Below, in pieces: positions 22,558 through 24,587 of a stretch of 24,587 nt of DNA (the first letter of the stretch is position 1; every line of letters starts with the position of its first letter). The DNA is taken from contig JAQBUV010000039.1 in assembly GCA_027623815.1 (NCBI GenBank), forward strand, positions 1 to 24,587, written 5' to 3'. The notes under the pieces were generated by a model. It saw only the letters and a program-made list of their open reading frames with translations, was not told the DNA's origin and did not search any database. A program made the translations under genes and the position numbers. The DNA comes from Casp-Chloro-G3 sp002816715. GTDB taxonomy: Bacteria > Chloroflexota > Dehalococcoidia > Lucifugimonadales > UBA3495.

Positions 22558-22860
22558 CGCGGCTAAACCAATTTTGACTTTTGAGACTGGTTCATTGAGC
22601 CTATAGAGACTCTGCGGGTTTCACCTTGGTATCGGTTTAGGCAGGCCGAAGGCCAGGCTTTTGCCTCGAGCCAGAAGGCATTAAGAAAGGCCAAAAAGGA
22701 GCGGCCGGCCTCCGAAGAGAGGAGTCGCTGAAGGAGCGGCCCACAGCCGGTCGCTGAGGACACAATCTTACTCCAGCTATAGCTGGCGGTCAAGCTGACC
22801 AGATACAAGAAATCCCTTGGTTTAGCAGCCTGCTCAAAATTGCGGCCAAGCTCATTGGAG
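22558..22860. other. Non-coding stretch rich in short direct repeats and hairpins
   Basis: No convincing gene is seen. AAGGAGCGGCC occurs at 22696-22706 and 22731-22741, GTCGCTGA at 22724-22731 and 22750-22757, so the two repeats interleave. CTCC/GGAG can form a small hairpin at 22710-22724, and CCAGCTATAGCTGG (22773-22786) is a perfect 14-base palindrome. A 47-codon open stretch without a start codon (about 22587-22730, plus strand) is charged and may be a gene remnant. Confidence 0.45.
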
Positions 22861-22869
22861 GCCTGAAAT

Positions 22870-23181
22870 ATGGCAGATTACATCTACCTGGTACAAATGG
22901 ATATTCCGGCTAATATGGAGCACGAATTTAACCGGGTTTACGATACCGAGCATGTGCCCAACATCAGCAAAGTCCCTGGAGTGCATGGCTGCACTCGTTA
23001 CAAGCTGGTATCGGCCAATGTGGATGGTGTGGCCCGCTATGCCGCACTCTACGAGATAGATTCACCGGAGATTCCGGAAAGTGATGGTTGGAAGGCTGAG
23101 TCAGAAAAAGGCGACTGGCCTACCCTGATTCGACCCCATACCAACAACCGCTCCCACCTGATATTCAAGACGCTGGCTTAG
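22870..23181 (+). CDS. Small dimeric alpha/beta-barrel (EthD-like) protein, 103 aa
   Basis: ATG 22870 has GGAGG 9 bases upstream. The product is a compact ferredoxin-like alpha-beta protein: strand DYIYLVQMDIP, helix EHEFNRVYDTEHVPNISKVPGV, strand GCTRYKLVSA, strand ARYAALYEID, and a C-terminal strand SHLIFKTL. The YDTEHVPNISKVPGV block is typical of EthD-like and related dimeric-barrel proteins, in which the histidine lies in the central cavity. Such proteins often bind or process small aromatic or keto compounds. The true reaction is unknown. It sits between the CMD-like gene (same strand) and the convergent AsnC/RidA pair. Confidence 0.7.
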   Translation: MADYIYLVQMDIPANMEHEFNRVYDTEHVPNISKVPGVHGCTRYKLVSANVDGVARYAALYEIDSPEIPESDGWKAESEKGDWPTLIRPHTNNRSHLIFKTLA

Positions 23182-23205
23182 AGTTGAGCGCACAATCAAC
23201 TGAGT

Positions 23206-23439
23206 TTAGCCCGCCGTGACGCACGTGATGGTTTTCAGCACGCCTCGAAGTCCCTGAATCCGGCCGGTAACCAATTCGGCCACCCCGGACATGTCGTCGG
23301 CTTCGATGCAGGCAATCAAGTCGTGGATGCCGGTAATGATGTCGGCGTATCTGACGCCCTCAATGGAGCGCAGAGCCGCCACCACTTGACTGGCCCGGCC
23401 GACTTCAACCTCGATTAATATGTACGCCCTAGCTGCCAT
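23206..23439 (-). CDS. Stand-alone Lrp/AsnC ligand-binding (RAM) domain protein, 77 aa
   Basis: ATG 23439 has AGGAG 8 bases upstream; longer in-frame starts overlap the RidA gene and lack such a site. The product AARAYILIEVEVG, then VAALRSIEGVRYADIITGIHDLIACIEADDMSGVAELV, then IQGLRGVLKTITCVTA is the ferredoxin-like RAM domain of Lrp/AsnC regulators, without the DNA-binding helix-turn-helix. Stand-alone RAM proteins bind amino acids or related effectors and assemble into rings. It lies 38 bases after RidA on the same strand, so the two are probably one transcript; RidA removes reactive enamines from amino acid metabolism, a sensible partner for an amino-acid sensor. Confidence 0.85.
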   Translation of the reverse strand: MAARAYILIEVEVGRASQVVAALRSIEGVRYADIITGIHDLIACIEADDMSGVAELVTGRIQGLRGVLKTITCVTAG

Positions 23440-23477
23440 GTTCAGACTCCTGCTTCGGCTGAATAGTCCCTTGCCGG

Positions 23478-23864
23478 TTAGTCGGGGACGCAAGCCGTGG
23501 CAGTTACTTCCACCAGGTTATCTTCTGCGCCAAACGCGACGATGATCGCGGTGCGTGACGGACGGTCGGCGGGGAAGTACTCGGCATATACCTCGTTGAA
23601 CCCGCTCAGGTCTTCTTTGCGGGCCAGATAACAGGTGTTGGTCAGCACATTGTCCAAGGACGTTCCAGCTTCTTCCAGAATGATTTTGATTCGGTCCAGG
23701 GTGAACCGAGTCTGCTCCTTGATGTCTTTCCCTACCTCGCCGTTGGTGGGGTGACGGCCGGTGCAGCCCTGCACAAACACCAGGTTGCCGAATCGAGTAG
23801 CCTGGGAGAGTGGAGCGCGCCCTGGGGACAGTTTCGCCGAGTTAATCACTTCTTTTCGTGGCAT
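23478..23864 (-). CDS. RidA family (YjgF/UK114) enamine/imine deaminase
   Basis: RidA hydrolyses reactive enamine/imine intermediates to ketoacids and ammonia in the cytosol. The 128 aa length is typical. Visible family features are GNLVFVQGCTGRHPTNGEVGKDIKEQTRFTLDRIKIILEEAGTSLDNVLTNTCYL in order, PSRTAI with the key Arg (equivalent to Arg105 in the well-studied enzymes), and EVTATACVP with the conserved Glu at the C-terminus. The start is ATG 23864 with AGGAATTAATGAA before it. The leader carries a duplicated copy of this ribosome site. A perfect-consensus promoter lies upstream at 23964-23991. It is followed by the stand-alone RAM gene. Confidence 0.88.
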   Translation of the reverse strand: MPRKEVINSAKLSPGRAPLSQATRFGNLVFVQGCTGRHPTNGEVGKDIKEQTRFTLDRIKIILEEAGTSLDNVLTNTCYLARKEDLSGFNEVYAEYFPADRPSRTAIIVAFGAEDNLVEVTATACVPD

Positions 23865-23892
23865 TTCATTAATTCCTGTTCATAAATTCCTG
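23865..23892 (-). repeat. Tandem 14-base duplication of the RidA ribosome site
   Basis: On the minus strand CAGGAATTTATGAA is followed by CAGGAATTAATGAA, one mismatch, then the RidA ATG. Each copy carries its own AGGA and ATG. The upstream ATG opens a four-codon frame ending in TAA next to the second ATG. Confidence 0.75.
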
Positions 23893-23963
23893 TAATGTAT
23901 TTGCGCCATTGTACGGTGGGGCACGTTGCTTTATTCACCCTCACCTTTGGGTTTGGTTTTCCA

Positions 23964-23991
23964 ATTATATCTGTACCTCCCCTTCTGTCAA
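23964..23991 (-). promoter_or_regulatory. Perfect-consensus sigma70 promoter for ridA
   Basis: On the minus strand TTGACA, 16-base spacer, TATAAT. Both hexamers match 6/6. The predicted start near 23957 gives a leader of about 93 bases. This is the strongest promoter I see in the window. Confidence 0.85.
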
Positions 23992-24030
23992 ATTAGTCTC
24001 TTAATTGTTGGCTCCTGCGCTAATCATTGT

Positions 24031-24050
24031 TGATCGAGTAGACTCGATCA
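24031..24050. promoter_or_regulatory. Perfect palindrome in the divergent ridA / EF-G-like gap
   Basis: TGATCGAGT (24031-24039), AG, ACTCGATCA (24042-24050): 9-base perfect arms with a 2-base centre, the geometry of a dimeric repressor operator. It lies between the ridA promoter and the EF-G-like promoter in a 398-base gap. Confidence 0.5.
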
Positions 24051-24127
24051 GGTAAGCCGTATCGGCAACAAGATCAACCAGTTTCAGTATGTTAATCGAA
24101 ATACTATGACTAACTATCGATACTATG

Positions 24128-24156
24128 TTGCACTTGTTGGCCAACGTCGATAAAAT
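24128..24156 (+). promoter_or_regulatory. Possible promoter for the EF-G-like gene
   Basis: TTGCAC (3/6), 17-base spacer, TAAAAT (5/6), about 105 bases before ATG 24263. Weak -35. Confidence 0.35.
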
Positions 24157-24262
24157 AGGCTACTAATATCTACCTGCGAGTCTGGTCATCAGAGCTTCGG
24201 AGGGCAGACGAACAGATAGACAGCATCGTTGAGTATCACGTCAGCTGGAAGGAGGAGTTCGA

Positions 24263-24587
24263 ATGCCCAAGATTGATGTAACCAACTTGAGGAATGTAGC
24301 TTTACTCTCGCATAGCGGCGCAGGTAAGACTGCGCTGAGCGAAGCCCTTCTATTCAACGCCCAGGTGATTAACCGGCTGGGAAGTGTCGAAGACGGCAAC
24401 ACGGTTTCCGACTATGAGCCGGAAGAAATCAAACGGCGCAGCAGTGTTCAGACTACGTTGATCGCCTGCTCCGGCGACCGGTACAAGGTGAATTTTCTGG
24501 ACACCCCAGGCTACGATGACTTCATTGGCGAAGTGGTCGCGGCGTTGAGGGCGGTGGAAGGAGCGGCCATACTGGTGCCGGGACCCA
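24263..24587 (+). CDS. EF-G-like translational GTPase, N-terminal part (cut by window end)
   Basis: ATG 24263 follows GGAAGGAGGAG, a very strong ribosome site. The 108 visible residues are the start of the GTPase domain: NLRNVALLSHSGAGKTALSEALLF with P-loop HSGAGKT, then the switch region DYEPEEIKRRSSVQTTL, and the G3 motif DTPGYDDF. The HSGAGKT P-loop and the NRLGSVEDGNTVSDYEPEE pattern fit the EF-G-like (type 2) paralogues rather than canonical FusA, which has HIDAGKTT. These paralogues are ribosome-associated GTPases of uncertain role. The gene continues beyond the window, so nothing can be said of domains II-V. Confidence 0.88.
   Translation, partial: MPKIDVTNLRNVALLSHSGAGKTALSEALLFNAQVINRLGSVEDGNTVSDYEPEEIKRRSSVQTTLIACSGDRYKVNFLDTPGYDDFIGEVVAALRAVEGAAILVPGP

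Noticed and set aside
22563..22808. 81-codon minus-strand open frame
   Set aside because: No ribosome site, no recognisable pattern, and the region is full of short repeats; more likely non-coding.
24128..24262. Possible riboswitch or leader RNA before the EF-G-like gene
   Set aside because: I could not form a stable conserved structure by eye; only a weak promoter is supported.

Overview
The window looks like chromosomal DNA of an uncultivated bacterium, most plausibly a Chloroflexota lineage (SAR202- or Dehalococcoidia-like). That is inference from the gene mix: stand-alone molybdenum hydroxylase, cyclase and VOC-type small enzymes, a pentapeptide-TIR protein and an ISAs1 element. No rRNA gene or other decisive marker is present. 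Core genes are well spaced, mostly with good Shine-Dalgarno sites and sigma70-like promoters.

Layout. 1-2530: a cohesin-like fragment, a small unknown gene, a long hairpin, a kynurenine-formamidase-like cyclase and a convergent GlcG/HbpS-type gene with its own promoter. 2533-4765: a histidine cluster, hisF - HAD hydrolase - hisIE. 4817-6086: an S51 (cyanophycinase-like) peptidase on the minus strand and a divergent VOC protein, each with its own promoter. 6369-8048: argS. 8363-12076: two ABC half-transporters joined stop-to-start, with complementary defects in their ATP sites as in heterodimeric exporters. 12171-12527: a small Rieske ferredoxin on the minus strand.

12671-14990 is the scarred, mobile part. 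It holds an ISAs1-family transposase broken by a one-base frameshift, with a right end but no visible left end. Next come the 5' half of a tRNA-Thr(CGU) cut at the anticodon loop, an AT-rich inverted repeat, a probably truncated gene with a good promoter, and a frameshifted small zinc-ribbon gene. 14991-17724: two unrelated MFS transporters. 17988-19286: a pentapeptide-repeat protein fused to a strongly diverged TIR-like domain.

19449-23864: a catabolic-looking group, namely an orphan molybdopterin hydroxylase large subunit, an alkylhydroperoxidase-fold (CMD-like) protein lacking the usual cysteines, a small dimeric-barrel protein, and a minus-strand RidA - AsnC-type pair under a perfect-consensus promoter. 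24263 to the end: the start of an EF-G-like GTPase.

Two inverted copies of the same hairpin element lie at 2401-2469 and 22497-22557. I see no CRISPR array, integrase or complete defence island. The best candidates for novelty are the TIR-diverged protein, the tRNA/IS scar with its remnant genes, the HAD enzyme inside the his cluster and the hairpin elements.
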